Part shown: in pieces, positions 7,727 through 16,695 of the stretch
Position numbering within the stretch: position 1 is the stretch's first letter
How the letters are laid out: every line of letters starts with the position of its first letter
Source of the DNA: JAKOWB01 sp038363005
GTDB lineage: Bacteria; Pseudomonadota; Alphaproteobacteria; Kiloniellales; JACOMY01
DNA length: 64,000 bases
NCBI GenBank assembly: GCA_038363005.1
Contig: JBBQBI010000024.1
Span: 1 to 64,000 of the forward strand
Direction: 5' to 3'
Notes under the pieces: generated by a model
Seen by the model: only the letters and a program-made list of their open reading frames with translations
Database searches by the model: none
Told to the model about the DNA's origin: nothing
Position numbers and translations under genes: made by a program

Positions 7727-10624
7727 TCAGTGCGCCTCGGCCCAGGAGTGGCCGAAGCCGGCGTCGGCCACCAGGGCGACCGACAGCTCCACCGCCGGTG
7801 CCGCCGCGGTCTCCATCACGCCCTTGACCAGCGCCTTGGTCGCCTCCTCCTCGCCGGTCGGGACCTCGAAGATCAGTTCGTCGTGTACCTGCAGCAGCAG
7901 GCGGGCCTTCAGCCCTTCCTTCTCTAGCGCCGGTGGCAGGCGGATCATGGCGCGCTTGATGATGTCGGCGGCGGTGCCCTGGATCGGCGCGTTGATTGCC
8001 GCTCTTTCTCCAAAGGCGCGGCGCGCCGGGTTCTTGTCGCGGATCGCCGGGATGTGGACCTTACGGCCGAACAGCGTGTCGACGTAGCCCCGCGCGTGCG
8101 CCAGCTTCTTGGTGCGGTCCATGTAGGCGCGGATTTCCGGATAGCGTTCGAAGTAGGCCTTGATGTAGGCGCGGGCCTCTTCGTTCGGGATGCGCAGGTT
8201 GGTCGCCAGGCCGAAGGCCGAGATGCCATAGATGATGCCGAAGTTGATCGCCTTGGCGCGGCGCCGCGTCTCGCTGTCCATCTTGTCCAGCGGCACGCCG
8301 AAGACCTGGCTGGCGGTCATGGCGTGGATGTCGTGGCCCAGGGCGAAGGCCTGCTTCAGCCCCGGCACGTCGGCCATGGCGGCGGTCAGCCGCAGCTCGA
8401 TCTGGCTGTAGTCGACGGAGAGCAGGGAAAAGCCCTCCTCGGCGATGAAGGCGCGGCGGATCTTGCGGCCTTCCTCGGTGCGGATCGGGATGTTCTGCAG
8501 GTTGGGATCGTTGGATGACAGACGCCCGGTCGAAGCCACGGCCTGGCTGTAGCTGGTGTGGATGCGCCCGGTCTTCGGGTGGATCTGCGTCTGCAGCGCG
8601 TCGGTATAGGTCGACTTGAGCTTGGCGAGCTGCCGCCAGTCGAGCACGCGCGCCGGCAGGGCGTGGCCCTGGGCGGCCAGCTCCTCCAGCACCTCGGCGC
8701 CGGTGGCATAAGCGCCGGTCTTGGTCTTGCGCTCACCCGCCATGGTCTGCAGGCCCAGCTTGTCGAACAGCACCTCGCCCAGTTGCTTCGGGCTGCCGAT
8801 GGCGAAGGCGCCGCCGGCCAGCTGATGGATCTCCTGCTCTAGCACCTCCAGGCGCTGCGCGAAGTCGTTCGACATCAGGCGCAGCACGGCGGGGTCGACC
8901 TTGACGCCGGTCGCCTCCATGCGCGCCAGCACGGCGACCAGCGGGCGGTCCAGGGTCTCGTAGACCGTGGTCACCTTGGCGCGCGGCAGCAGGGGTTTGA
9001 GCGCGCGCCACAGGCGCAGCGTCACGTCGGCGTCCTCGGCGGCATAGGCCAGCGCCTTGTCCAGCGCCACGCGGTCGAAGGTGACCTGCGCCTTGCCGCT
9101 GCCGGCGACCTCGCTGAAGGCAATCGGCTTGTGGCCGAGGTGCAGTTCGCTCAGCTCGTCCATGCCGTGGCCGTGCGCGCCGCCCTCCAGGGCATAGGAG
9201 ATCAGCATGGTGTCGTCGAAGGGCTCCAGGCCGACGCCGGCCTGGGCGAAGACCTGGCGGTCGTACTTCACGTTCTGCCCGATCTTCAGGACGCCGGGGT
9301 CCTCCAGCAGCGGCTTCAGCAGCGCCAACGCCTGCTCCACCGGGATCTGCGGCGGCGCCTCGGTGGCGCCGGCCAGGTCGAGCCCGGCCTCGTCGTGGCG
9401 CACCTTGCCGTGGCGCAGCGGGATGTAGCAGGCGCGGCCCGGCTGGGTGGCCAGCGACACGCCGACCAGCTCCGCCAGCATGGGGTCGAGGCCGGTGGTC
9501 TCGGTATCCACCGCGACCACGCCCAGCTCCCGCGCCTCGGCGATCCAGCGCTCCAGGCTCGCCACGTCCTGCACCAGCGTATAGGCCGCGCGGTCGATCG
9601 GCGGCCCGGCGCTGGGCAGCTCGGCCGTCGCTGTTGCGCCGTCGCCTGTAGGCGCCGCAGCGGCGGGTGCGTCGGGTGCGTCGGATGCGGATTCGGGGGC
9701 GCCGCCCTCCGCTGGCGGACGGCCCTCACGCTCGTCGGGAATGACGTCGCCAGTGGCGATCTTGTCGGCCAGGCGGGTGAGGATGGAGCGGAACTCGTAC
9801 TTCTCCAGGAAGGCGCGCAGCGCTGCGGGATCGGGTTCGCGCAGCCCGAAGTCGCCGAGCTGCTCGTCCAGCGGCACGTCATGCAGCAGGGTGACCAGCT
9901 GCTTGGAGATGCGCGCCTTGTCGGCATGCAGCTGCAGGCTTTCGCGGCGCTTGGGCTGCTTGATCTCGCCGGCGCGTGCCAGCAGCGTCTCCAGGTCGCC
10001 GTACTCGTTGATAAGCTGCGCCGCGGTCTTGATGCCGATGCCCGGCACGCCCGGCACGTTGTCGACCGAATCGCCGGCCAGCGCCTGCACGTCGATCACC
10101 CGGTCCGGCGCCACGCCGAACTTCTCCATCACCTCGGCCGGGCCGATCGGGCGCTGCTTGATCGGGTCGAGCAGCTCGATGCCCTCGGCGACCAGCTGCA
10201 TCATGTCCTTGTCGGAGGTGACGACGGTGACCTTGATGCCGGCCTGCTTGGCCCGGCTGGCCAGCGTGGCGATGATGTCGTCGGCCTCGAAGTTCTCCTT
10301 CTCGATGCAGGGCAGGGCAAAGGCCCGGGTCGCCTCGCGCACCCCGGCGAACTGCAGGCGCAGGTCTTCCGGCGGTTCCGGGCGCTGCGCCTTGTACTCG
10401 GGGTAGAGCTCGTTCCGGAAAGTCTTGGAGGAGTGGTCGAAGATCACCGCCAGGCCGTCGCAGTCGCTCTCGCGCAGCAGCTTCACCAGCATGTTGGTGA
10501 AGCCGAAGACGGCGTTGGTCGGGATCCCGGCGGTGGTCGAACGCGGCGGAATCGCGAAGTAGGCGCGGAACAGATAGCCCGAGCCGTCGACCAGGTAGAG
10601 ATGCTTGAGCGGGGGTGTCGTCAT
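7727..10624 (-). CDS. polA: DNA polymerase I
   Basis: A 965-residue three-domain polymerase for Okazaki-fragment processing and repair. Residues about 1-290 form the 5' nuclease (LVDGSGYLFRAYFA; DKDMMQLV). About 350-540 is a proofreading exonuclease with its acidic residues intact (VVAVDTETTGL). The C terminal part is the polymerase, with motif A (LLSVDYSQIELRL), the O-helix (KAINFGIIYGIS) and motif C (LLLQVHDELIFEV). Between the first two domains is an Ala/Pro-rich linker. Length is normal. Its last 59 codons are duplicated at 4322-4502. Confidence 0.97.
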   Translation of the reverse strand: MTTPPLKHLYLVDGSGYLFRAYFAIPPRSTTAGIPTNAVFGFTNMLVKLLRESDCDGLAVIFDHSSKTFRNELYPEYKAQRPEPPEDLRLQFAGVREATRAFALPCIEKENFEADDIIATLASRAKQAGIKVTVVTSDKDMMQLVAEGIELLDPIKQRPIGPAEVMEKFGVAPDRVIDVQALAGDSVDNVPGVPGIGIKTAAQLINEYGDLETLLARAGEIKQPKRRESLQLHADKARISKQLVTLLHDVPLDEQLGDFGLREPDPAALRAFLEKYEFRSILTRLADKIATGDVIPDEREGRPPAEGGAPESASDAPDAPAAAAPTGDGATATAELPSAGPPIDRAAYTLVQDVASLERWIAEARELGVVAVDTETTGLDPMLAELVGVSLATQPGRACYIPLRHGKVRHDEAGLDLAGATEAPPQIPVEQALALLKPLLEDPGVLKIGQNVKYDRQVFAQAGVGLEPFDDTMLISYALEGGAHGHGMDELSELHLGHKPIAFSEVAGSGKAQVTFDRVALDKALAYAAEDADVTLRLWRALKPLLPRAKVTTVYETLDRPLVAVLARMEATGVKVDPAVLRLMSNDFAQRLEVLEQEIHQLAGGAFAIGSPKQLGEVLFDKLGLQTMAGERKTKTGAYATGAEVLEELAAQGHALPARVLDWRQLAKLKSTYTDALQTQIHPKTGRIHTSYSQAVASTGRLSSNDPNLQNIPIRTEEGRKIRRAFIAEEGFSLLSVDYSQIELRLTAAMADVPGLKQAFALGHDIHAMTASQVFGVPLDKMDSETRRRAKAINFGIIYGISAFGLATNLRIPNEEARAYIKAYFERYPEIRAYMDRTKKLAHARGYVDTLFGRKVHIPAIRDKNPARRAFGERAAINAPIQGTAADIIKRAMIRLPPALEKEGLKARLLLQVHDELIFEVPTGEEEATKALVKGVMETAAAPAVELSVALVADAGFGHSWAEAH

Positions 10625-10674
10625 GGCCGGGAGAGTGCCCCAGCCGACCCCGGGTGTCGAGCAAGCGGCGGGCG

Positions 10675-11571
10675 CTACAGCACCAGGTTCAGGGTCTCGC
10701 TGGCGCGCCCCAGGGTGAGGCGCTGACCCCAGGCGAATTCGATCCAGTCGGCCTCGATGCCGTCGCCGAAGGCCAGGCCGCCGACATCCATCTCCGACAC
10801 GATTTCCAGGGCCTGGCCCTCGGCGATCACCCCGGCGGTCAGCGCCGTGCCGGTGACGCCAGAAGGGAAGGCCTCGCGCACCAGGAACAGCAGCGCCGGA
10901 TCGGCCGGCGCCGGTACCGCCGGGTGCTGGCCGCGTTCCTCGCAGATCGAGCGCGCCCAGCCGGTGCAGCCGGTGCCGCTGGCGATGATGACGCCGGAGG
11001 AGGAGTGGTGTTCCTCCGCGGTCTGCCAGCGCAGCGCATAGCGCGCCGACTGGTGGCTGCGATGGCCGACGAAGATCTCGTTCAGCGCCAGCAGGCGCTG
11101 GCCGTCGTCCAGCCGGGCCTCGACCATGGTGCGGCGTTCCAGCGTGGCCTGGCCGGCGGCGGCGGCGGCCAGCAGCGGCGAAACCGCCTCGACCCGGTGT
11201 TTCACCAGCACGCCGTCATAGAGGTCGGGCAGCGGGTTGAGACCGATCACCGGCTGGCCGGTCAGGTACTTCGCCAGGTTGGCCACCAGCCCGTCCTGGC
11301 CGACGACCACGACGATGTCATGCGGCTCGAACAGGAAGCGGTCGAGCTGCTGGCGCTCGACGCTGGCGCGGCGCCAGTCGCCGGGCGCCAGCGCGCCGAT
11401 CTGGCGCTCCGCCGCCTGGGTGCGGCGGTGGCGTTCCTCCAGCACCTCGAGTTTCAGCTGGCGCTGCTGCAGAAAGCTGGCCGCCTGGCCGCGCGTGGCG
11501 TGGCGGCCCAGGATCTCCTCGAAGGGGGTGCGGCGGGTGACCAGCACCAGGCGCGGCGTGACGGCGGCCAT
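10675..11571 (-). CDS. Diverged ATP-NAD-kinase-like protein
   Basis: A 298-residue protein resembling the NAD-kinase fold. VVVVGQDGLVANLAKYL replaces the canonical GGDGT loop with GQDG, LALNEIFVGH matches the conserved Asn-Glu motif, and GVIIASGTGCTGWA takes the place of the ISTPTGSTAY segment. The N-terminal 80 residues are charged and helical and are not typical of PpnK. The changed glycine-rich loop makes ordinary NAD kinase activity uncertain; a nucleotide or lipid kinase or a non-catalytic binding role are alternatives. It starts 10 bases after the stop of the SPFH gene and is therefore in one operon with it. Confidence 0.7.
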   Translation of the reverse strand: MAAVTPRLVLVTRRTPFEEILGRHATRGQAASFLQQRQLKLEVLEERHRRTQAAERQIGALAPGDWRRASVERQQLDRFLFEPHDIVVVVGQDGLVANLAKYLTGQPVIGLNPLPDLYDGVLVKHRVEAVSPLLAAAAAGQATLERRTMVEARLDDGQRLLALNEIFVGHRSHQSARYALRWQTAEEHHSSSGVIIASGTGCTGWARSICEERGQHPAVPAPADPALLFLVREAFPSGVTGTALTAGVIAEGQALEIVSEMDVGGLAFGDGIEADWIEFAWGQRLTLGRASETLNLVL

Positions 11572-11580
11572 GGCCGCCGA

Positions 11581-12603
11581 TCAGGCCCGCTCGGCCTTGC
11601 CGTCGCTCCTGCCCAGGCCGATGCGCTGCAGCAGCTGCGCCAGGTTGTCCGGCGTGATCGAGACCGAATCGATCTTGGTCAGCTTGCCGGCCAGCGCCTG
11701 CGCCGCCTGTGCCAGCAGCACCTCGGGCGGCATGGCGCGGAAGATCTCCTGCCGCTCGCGCTCCACCGCGTTCTTCGCGGTCTCCACCACGGTGGTGGAT
11801 TCGGCGCGGGCCTTGGCCTCGGCCGCCTGGCGGAACACCGCGGACTCGACGGCGATCTTTTCCGCCTCGGCCAGTTCCTGGCGGCGGCGACGCTCGTTCT
11901 GGCCCTCCTGCGTCAGCAGGATCTCCTGCTGCTTGGCCAGCTCGATCTTGGTCTTCAGCTCGTTCTCCTGGATCGCGCGCTCCTTTTCCACCGCCAGTGC
12001 ACGGCGCTGGAACACCGCCTGATCGGCCTGCTGCTGGATCGCCTCGCGGGTCGGCGTCTGCAGCGCCTTCTCCATCTCGGCGTCGGAGCGCAGCGCGGTG
12101 ACGCGCACCGAGATGACCTCCAGCCCCAGCGCCTTGAGGCTCTCTTCCGCGACCAGTCCGGCCTGCAGTCGCTGACGCAACGCCGCCAAGCCGCCGGTCA
12201 GGATCTCCTGCAGGGGCGAAGCGATCAGAAAATCCCAGGCGTACTGCTGCGCCAGCTCGGTCATGCGGCTGGCAATCTGCGCCATGGGGTCGACCAGGAA
12301 GGCGCCGTTGTTCAGGTCGACGGTGAAGTCGATGCGCTGCGCGGCGACGGCGGGATCGGCGATGCGATAGATCACGGCGCCCTGCACATGCGCCGCCTGG
12401 AAATCCGCCGAGCGGCCCTGAAAGGTGAAAGTCAGCTCGCGGTCGTCCATCGGCAGCGCCGCCAGGCTGGCGTTGATCGGCCGGAACCAGAAGGCCAAGC
12501 CACGTCCGTCGCGCGCCTTGCGCCCGCGCGAGAAGTGCAACACGTGCACGCTGGCATCAGCGCGTAGGTGGGTGATCAAAGGATAGCGTTTGAGTTCCAG
12601 CAT
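11581..12603 (-). CDS. SPFH / band-7 domain protein
   Basis: A 340-residue protein of the stomatin-prohibitin-flotillin superfamily. The SPFH domain covers about residues 40-200, followed by a long charged helical region (ENELKTKIELAKQQEIL, ERRRRQELAEAEKIAVESAV) able to form a coiled coil. There is no clear N-terminal membrane helix, unusual for membrane-anchored relatives, so attachment would need another route. The ATG at 12603 is preceded by GGGGGG and makes the protein begin MLELKRYPLI; the longer open frame upstream lacks family similarity. Tight coupling to the NAD-kinase-like gene suggests a joint function, not known to me. Confidence 0.8.
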   Translation of the reverse strand: MLELKRYPLITHLRADASVHVLHFSRGRKARDGRGLAFWFRPINASLAALPMDDRELTFTFQGRSADFQAAHVQGAVIYRIADPAVAAQRIDFTVDLNNGAFLVDPMAQIASRMTELAQQYAWDFLIASPLQEILTGGLAALRQRLQAGLVAEESLKALGLEVISVRVTALRSDAEMEKALQTPTREAIQQQADQAVFQRRALAVEKERAIQENELKTKIELAKQQEILLTQEGQNERRRRQELAEAEKIAVESAVFRQAAEAKARAESTTVVETAKNAVERERQEIFRAMPPEVLLAQAAQALAGKLTKIDSVSITPDNLAQLLQRIGLGRSDGKAERA

Positions 12604-12706
12604 GGCTTGCCCCCCATGGCTTGCTGGCCGCGGCCGGCGAGCCGGCGGAGACATCCTGTGCGCGATCTTGAGAACGCCGAGGAGTCGCCGCCGGGCAGCC
12701 GCTAGA

Positions 12707-12922
12707 TCAGTGGACAGTAGCGACCTCCAGGTCGTTCTGCACCAGTGCCGCCCAGGCACTCTCGCGGCTCGGCATCACCGCCACCTGGCGGCCGTTGGCG
12801 GCGAACACCGCCCAGACCTGGTGTCCGTCGAGGTTGGCCGGGCGCACATAGGCGACCTCGCCCAGGCCCAGCGTGGCGAAGTCATCAGCGGTCAGCCGCT
12901 TCAGGGTCTCGACGTTCATCAT
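12707..12922 (-). CDS. DUF1150 small protein
   Basis: A 71-residue cytoplasmic protein with the DUF1150 pattern: DFATLGLGEVAYVRPANLDG in the first half and a C terminus of the ..ALVQNDLEVATVH type. Function unknown; in alphaproteobacteria it commonly sits behind the small heat-shock gene, as here. The start is one of two adjacent ATGs (12922 or 12919) because AGGAGG is 7 bases before the first; the longer frame has no ribosome-binding site. It is probably co-transcribed with hsp20 and heat-regulated. Confidence 0.85.
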   Translation of the reverse strand: MMNVETLKRLTADDFATLGLGEVAYVRPANLDGHQVWAVFAANGRQVAVMPSRESAWAALVQNDLEVATVH

Positions 12923-13040
12923 CTCACTACCTCCTGCAACCTCAACCCTCTCGAAGGGACGCTGCATCTTCGGGGGGAACACTCTTGCTACGTGATACTC
13001 GTCTATCGCGATCTTCGTGCCCTATTATGTCTAAACGCGG

Positions 13041-13460
13041 TCAAGCGCCATTCAGGGTCCTAATGGCAATGGACTTGATCTGCGGCTCGACCAGCGGGCG
13101 CTCCAGCTCGATGTGCAGCAGACCCTTGTCCAGGGTCGCGCCGGTCACCTCGATGCCTTCGGCCAGCACGAAGGAGCGCTGGAACTGCCGCGCGGCGATG
13201 CCGCGATGCAGGAAGACGCGCTCGCCCTGGTCGGCCTGGCGGCCCCGCACCAACAGGGTGCTGCCCTCGACCTCGACCGTCAGCTCCTCCGGCGTGAAGC
13301 CGGCGACCGCGACGGTGATGCGCAGGTGGTTCTCGCTCAGCGATTCGACGTTGTAGGGCGGATAGCCGTCGCTCGCGCTCTTGGCGATGCGGTCCAGCGC
13401 CCGTTCGAAGGGCTCGAAGCCCAGCAGGAAGGGGGACGAAAACAGCGATACACGGGTCAC
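13041..13460 (-). CDS. Small heat-shock protein, Hsp20/IbpA family
   Basis: A 139-residue ATP-independent holdase. The protein begins VTRVSLFSSPFLLGFEPFER and has the alpha-crystallin domain (about residues 30-125), including YPPYNVE, ITVAVAGFTPEEL and the closing motif GLLHIELERP. I chose GTG at 13460, where GGAGG is 9 bases upstream; the extra 32 upstream codons do not resemble the family. A sequence resembling a sigma-32 promoter lies upstream, and the DUF1150 gene follows. The C-terminal I-x-I-type contact appears as IKSIAI. Confidence 0.92.
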   Translation of the reverse strand: MTRVSLFSSPFLLGFEPFERALDRIAKSASDGYPPYNVESLSENHLRITVAVAGFTPEELTVEVEGSTLLVRGRQADQGERVFLHRGIAARQFQRSFVLAEGIEVTGATLDKGLLHIELERPLVEPQIKSIAIRTLNGA

Positions 13461-13567
13461 GGCAGGGTGCCTCCTCAAGCGAGCAAGGTTGCCTATGGCC
13501 ACTCTTCCAACCGCCCGGATCGGCATCCCTGGCGGTCCCGGGGCCCAGCATGGCACCCCGACGCGGT

Positions 13568-13598
13568 ATTATGTGGAGACTGGCGCCGGGCAATCAAG
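13568..13598 (-). promoter_or_regulatory. Probable sigma-32 (RpoH) promoter of hsp20
   Basis: On the minus strand CTTGATT is followed after about 15 bases by CCACATAAT, close to the heat-shock consensus CTTGAAA / CCCCATnT. It lies about 110 bases upstream of the GTG start of the small heat-shock gene. The match is by eye; the position and target gene support it. Confidence 0.55.
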
Positions 13599-13645
13599 TC
13601 GCCTGGGCGAATCACCGTACCCGACTTGTTCCTATCAGGGCCGGC

Positions 13646-14671
13646 TCAGCGCAGGGTGAAGGCAACCGGCAGGGTCAGCGCCATGGGCTGCGGCGCCAGG
13701 CCCGGCGGGAAGGCCGGCAGCGGCGCGGCACGGGTGAGCAGCGCCAGCGCCTCCTGGTCCAGCAGGTCGTAGCCGGAGCCGGCGACCAGCCGGATGCCCG
13801 ACACCTGGCCGTCCGGCAGCAGCGTGAAGGCGACCTGCGCGACACCCTGCTGGCGCCGCCGCTCGGCCGACTTGGGATAGCGCTTGTGGTCCTGCAGCCA
13901 GGCCATGACCTTGGCCAGATAGGCCTCGCGCGCCTGGCCGCCGTCGCCGACCGAGGCCGGCAGGGTGCCGGCGCCACTGCCGGCGGCCGGGCTCTGCAGC
14001 GTCGCCCCATCGCCCGGAGTGGTGCTGCCAGCGGTTTCCGGGGCGGCGTCCTCGGCCGGTGGCAGGGCGGCGGTCTGCGGCCCCGGGGCGACCGGCTGGG
14101 TGGCGGCGGCCACTACCGGCGCGGGGTCGCGCTTGACCGGTTCCGGCACGCTCACCGGCAGCAGCGGCTTCTCCGGTGGCGGCGCCGGGCCGTCGGCCTG
14201 GGCCGGCGGGGTGGCCGGTGGGGGCGGGGCAGCGGCGGCGACCTGGGTCGCTTCGACCGGGGGCAGCGGTGGTGGCGGTTCGGCAGCCGCCAGCGTCGGC
14301 TCGGGGCCGGGCAGCGGGGCTGGGGGCTGCGACGCTGGGGGCTGCGGCGCGGCTGTCAGCGGCTGGACCGCCGGAGCCGGGGCGGTCGGCGCGACCTCAG
14401 CCTGTTCCTCGACCACGGCCGGGCTGGAGCCTGCCGGCCCACCGCCGGTCATCACCACCTCGATGGCATAGGTGCCGCCGGCGCCGCCGCTGCCGCCGGC
14501 CGCCTCGTCGCCCGGCCACAGCAGCAGCGCGGCGACGACACCGTGTAGCAGCAGCGTGCCGAGCGCGCCCAGCCACAGCGGGCGCGCGGCTTCCTCGGAA
14601 AGAGGAAGCGCGGTCTCCGCGGTCTCGGCGATCCTGCCGTGCGACGCTGCGTCTTGTCCGGGCTCTGCCAT
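13646..14671 (-). CDS. TonB-like energy transducer
   Basis: A 341-residue protein with a cytoplasmic N terminus, one membrane anchor (about residues 32-52, LWLGALGTLLLHGVVAALLL), a long Pro/Ala-rich periplasm-spanning linker (about 75-235) and a C-terminal TonB domain (about 245-341) with KRYPKSAERRRQQGVAQVAF and ASGYDLLDQEALALL-like sequence. TonB couples the proton motive force to outer-membrane receptors. No exbB/exbD or receptor gene is next to it here, so its partners are elsewhere. TolA-like roles are less likely given the YP and G-V-A-x-V pattern. Confidence 0.85.
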   Translation of the reverse strand: MAEPGQDAASHGRIAETAETALPLSEEAARPLWLGALGTLLLHGVVAALLLWPGDEAAGGSGGAGGTYAIEVVMTGGGPAGSSPAVVEEQAEVAPTAPAPAVQPLTAAPQPPASQPPAPLPGPEPTLAAAEPPPPLPPVEATQVAAAAPPPPATPPAQADGPAPPPEKPLLPVSVPEPVKRDPAPVVAAATQPVAPGPQTAALPPAEDAAPETAGSTTPGDGATLQSPAAGSGAGTLPASVGDGGQAREAYLAKVMAWLQDHKRYPKSAERRRQQGVAQVAFTLLPDGQVSGIRLVAGSGYDLLDQEALALLTRAAPLPAFPPGLAPQPMALTLPVAFTLR

Positions 14672-14813
14672 CTGCGCTAACGAGCGGGTTCAGTCTCTCG
14701 GGTGACGGCACTGTCGCGCCGCGGGGAGGCGCGGCACTGTCGGCCAAGCGCCATCAATGCCAGAAAATGCGACCGGGGGCGAGGCCGCCCCCGCCAAGTG
14801 GAAGGGGAGGCCC

Positions 14814-15767
14814 ATGCGCAAGGTGGATGTCTGGCCGCTGCTCACGGCCGAGAGCCAGGCGGCGGCGCTGAAAAGCCAGGAGCTCTATGACGCCATCACC
14901 GGCCTGCCCGACCATCCGGTGGCGGCGGCGCGCCTCGGCTACGGTATCGAGCGCAAATTCTGGAACGCCTTCCCGGCCGAGGTGGCGCGGGTCGAGGATT
15001 TGACGCACGACAGCGGCGAACACGGCACGGTGAAGCTGCGCTTCTATCACCCGGCACCGGGCAAGACCCTGCCGGTGATCCTCTACCTGCACGGTGGCGG
15101 CTATATCCTGGGCAACCTCGACACCCATGACCGGGTGCAGCGCCTGCTTGCGCGGGAAAGCGGCTGGGCGGTGCTGGCCATCGACTACACCCTGGCGCCG
15201 GAGGCCCGCTTCCCGACCCAGGTGCTGCAGGCCGCCAGCGTGGCGCGGAACCTGGCGAGCCTCCTGGCCGGCCGTGGCGTCGATACCGCGCGCTTCGCCT
15301 TTGCCGGCGATTCCGCCGGCGCCAACCTTTCCTGCGCCACCACCTTTGAGCTGGCGGCGACCGGCGGGCCGAAGCCCGCGGCGCTGCTGCTCTACTACGG
15401 CGGCTTCGGGTTGAAGGACAGCCCGTCGCGCCGGCTCTACGGCAACAAGTGGGACGGCCTGGAGGAGAAGCAGCTGGGGTTCTACCGCTCGACCTACCTG
15501 GCCCAGGACGCGCAGGCCACCGACCCGCGCTACGACATCCTGCGCGGCGACCTCTCGCTGCTGCCGCGCGCCTTCATCCTGGCCTGCCGGCTGGATCCGC
15601 TGTGCGACGACTCCCTGGCCCTGGCCAAAGGGCTGGAGGTGATCGGCGCGCCGCATGTCCTGTCGATCTACGAGGGCGTGCTGCATGCCTTCCTGCACTA
15701 CTCGGGCATGGAGCCCAAGGCGCTACAGGCGATCCGCGACGGCGCGGCGTTCCTGGGCCAGCCCTAG
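14814..15767 (+). CDS. Alpha/beta hydrolase, HSL/acetyl-esterase type
   Basis: A 317-residue esterase of the hormone-sensitive-lipase family. LYLHGGGYILGNLDTHD has the diagnostic HGGG oxyanion motif, FAGDSAGANLS the nucleophilic serine, and the later DPLCDD and LHAFLHY segments supply the acid and histidine. ATG 14814 has AAGGGGAGG directly upstream and starts the protein MRKVDVWPLL; an earlier ATG at 14757 lacks a ribosome-binding site. The next gene, also a hydrolase, begins 46 bases later on the same strand; shared transcription is likely. Substrate unknown. Confidence 0.88.
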   Translation: MRKVDVWPLLTAESQAAALKSQELYDAITGLPDHPVAAARLGYGIERKFWNAFPAEVARVEDLTHDSGEHGTVKLRFYHPAPGKTLPVILYLHGGGYILGNLDTHDRVQRLLARESGWAVLAIDYTLAPEARFPTQVLQAASVARNLASLLAGRGVDTARFAFAGDSAGANLSCATTFELAATGGPKPAALLLYYGGFGLKDSPSRRLYGNKWDGLEEKQLGFYRSTYLAQDAQATDPRYDILRGDLSLLPRAFILACRLDPLCDDSLALAKGLEVIGAPHVLSIYEGVLHAFLHYSGMEPKALQAIRDGAAFLGQP

Positions 15768-15813
15768 CAGGAGCGATTGCCAAAGCGGCGGCGGCGCCCC
15801 AGGTCAAGGCGTC

Positions 15814-16680
15814 ATGCTGAAGTACATTCTCATTCTCGCCGGCGTCGTGCTGGTGCCGTTGGCGGTGCTGGCGGCCTGTGCGCCGGCGACGCTGCTCAAT
15901 GCCACGATACCCGAGCGCGGCCTGACCATCCGCCGCGACATCGCCTATGGCCCGCTGCCGCGCCAGCGCCTCGACATCTACGCGCCAAGCGATGCCACGG
16001 CGCCGCTGCCGGTGATCCTGTTCTTCTATGGCGGCGGCTGGGACAAGGGCAGCAAGGGCGACTATCTCTTCGTTGCCGAGGGCCTGGCACGCGGCGGCTT
16101 CCTGGTCGTGGTGGCCGACTATCGGCTGTTTCCCGCCGTTCAGTTCCCGGCCTTTGTCGAGGATAGCGCCAAGGCGGTGGCCTGGGTGAAGCGGGAAATC
16201 GGCGGCCAGGGCGGCGACCCCGACCGCCTGGTGCTGTTGGGACATTCGGCCGGCGCCTACGATGCCGCGATGATCGCGCTGGATCCGCGCTACCTGGCGG
16301 CCGACGGGCTGTCGCCGGCGGCCATCCAGGGGGTGATCGGCCTGGCCGGTCCCTATGCCTTCAATCCGCTGGAGTACGATTCGACGCGCGCCATCTTCGA
16401 TGTCGGCCGGCCGGTGGACGAGCTGCGGCCGATCGCCTTTGCCAGCGCCGCGGCGCCGCCGATGCTGCTGCTGCATGGGCTGGACGACACCACGGTCTAT
16501 CCGCGCAACACCGAGCAGCTGGCTGAGGCGCTGGAGCGCGCCGGCGCCAGGGTCGAAGCCAAGCTGTATCCCGATGTGGCGCACATCGGCATCGTGCTGG
16601 CGCTGGCGCGTGGCTTCCGCGGCAAGGCGCCGGTGCTGCAGGACGTTCTGGCCTTCGCGCGCCAGGTGACGGCGGAGTAG
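15814..16680 (+). CDS. Alpha/beta hydrolase with lipoprotein signal
   Basis: A 288-residue hydrolase whose N terminus is a hydrophobic segment ending in a lipobox (LAVLAAC, Cys about 22), so a lipid-anchored periplasmic enzyme is likely. FFYGGGWDKGSKGDY replaces the usual HGGGW with YGGGW; GHSAGAYD carries the nucleophile; HGLDDTTVYP and DVAHIGI provide the acid and histidine. This resembles the BD-FAE/carboxylesterase group. It follows another hydrolase gene closely. The start is supported by homologous lipoprotein layout more than by its weak AAGG ribosome-binding site. Confidence 0.82.
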   Translation: MLKYILILAGVVLVPLAVLAACAPATLLNATIPERGLTIRRDIAYGPLPRQRLDIYAPSDATAPLPVILFFYGGGWDKGSKGDYLFVAEGLARGGFLVVVADYRLFPAVQFPAFVEDSAKAVAWVKREIGGQGGDPDRLVLLGHSAGAYDAAMIALDPRYLAADGLSPAAIQGVIGLAGPYAFNPLEYDSTRAIFDVGRPVDELRPIAFASAAAPPMLLLHGLDDTTVYPRNTEQLAEALERAGARVEAKLYPDVAHIGIVLALARGFRGKAPVLQDVLAFARQVTAE

Positions 16681-16695
16681 GGCGCCGCGCGGCGC

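Noticed and set aside
9131..10726. A 531-codon plus-strand frame opposite polA, and a similar frame 10615-12567
   Set aside because: Shadows of polA and of the SPFH/kinase-like genes; no ribosome-binding site and no recognisable domains.
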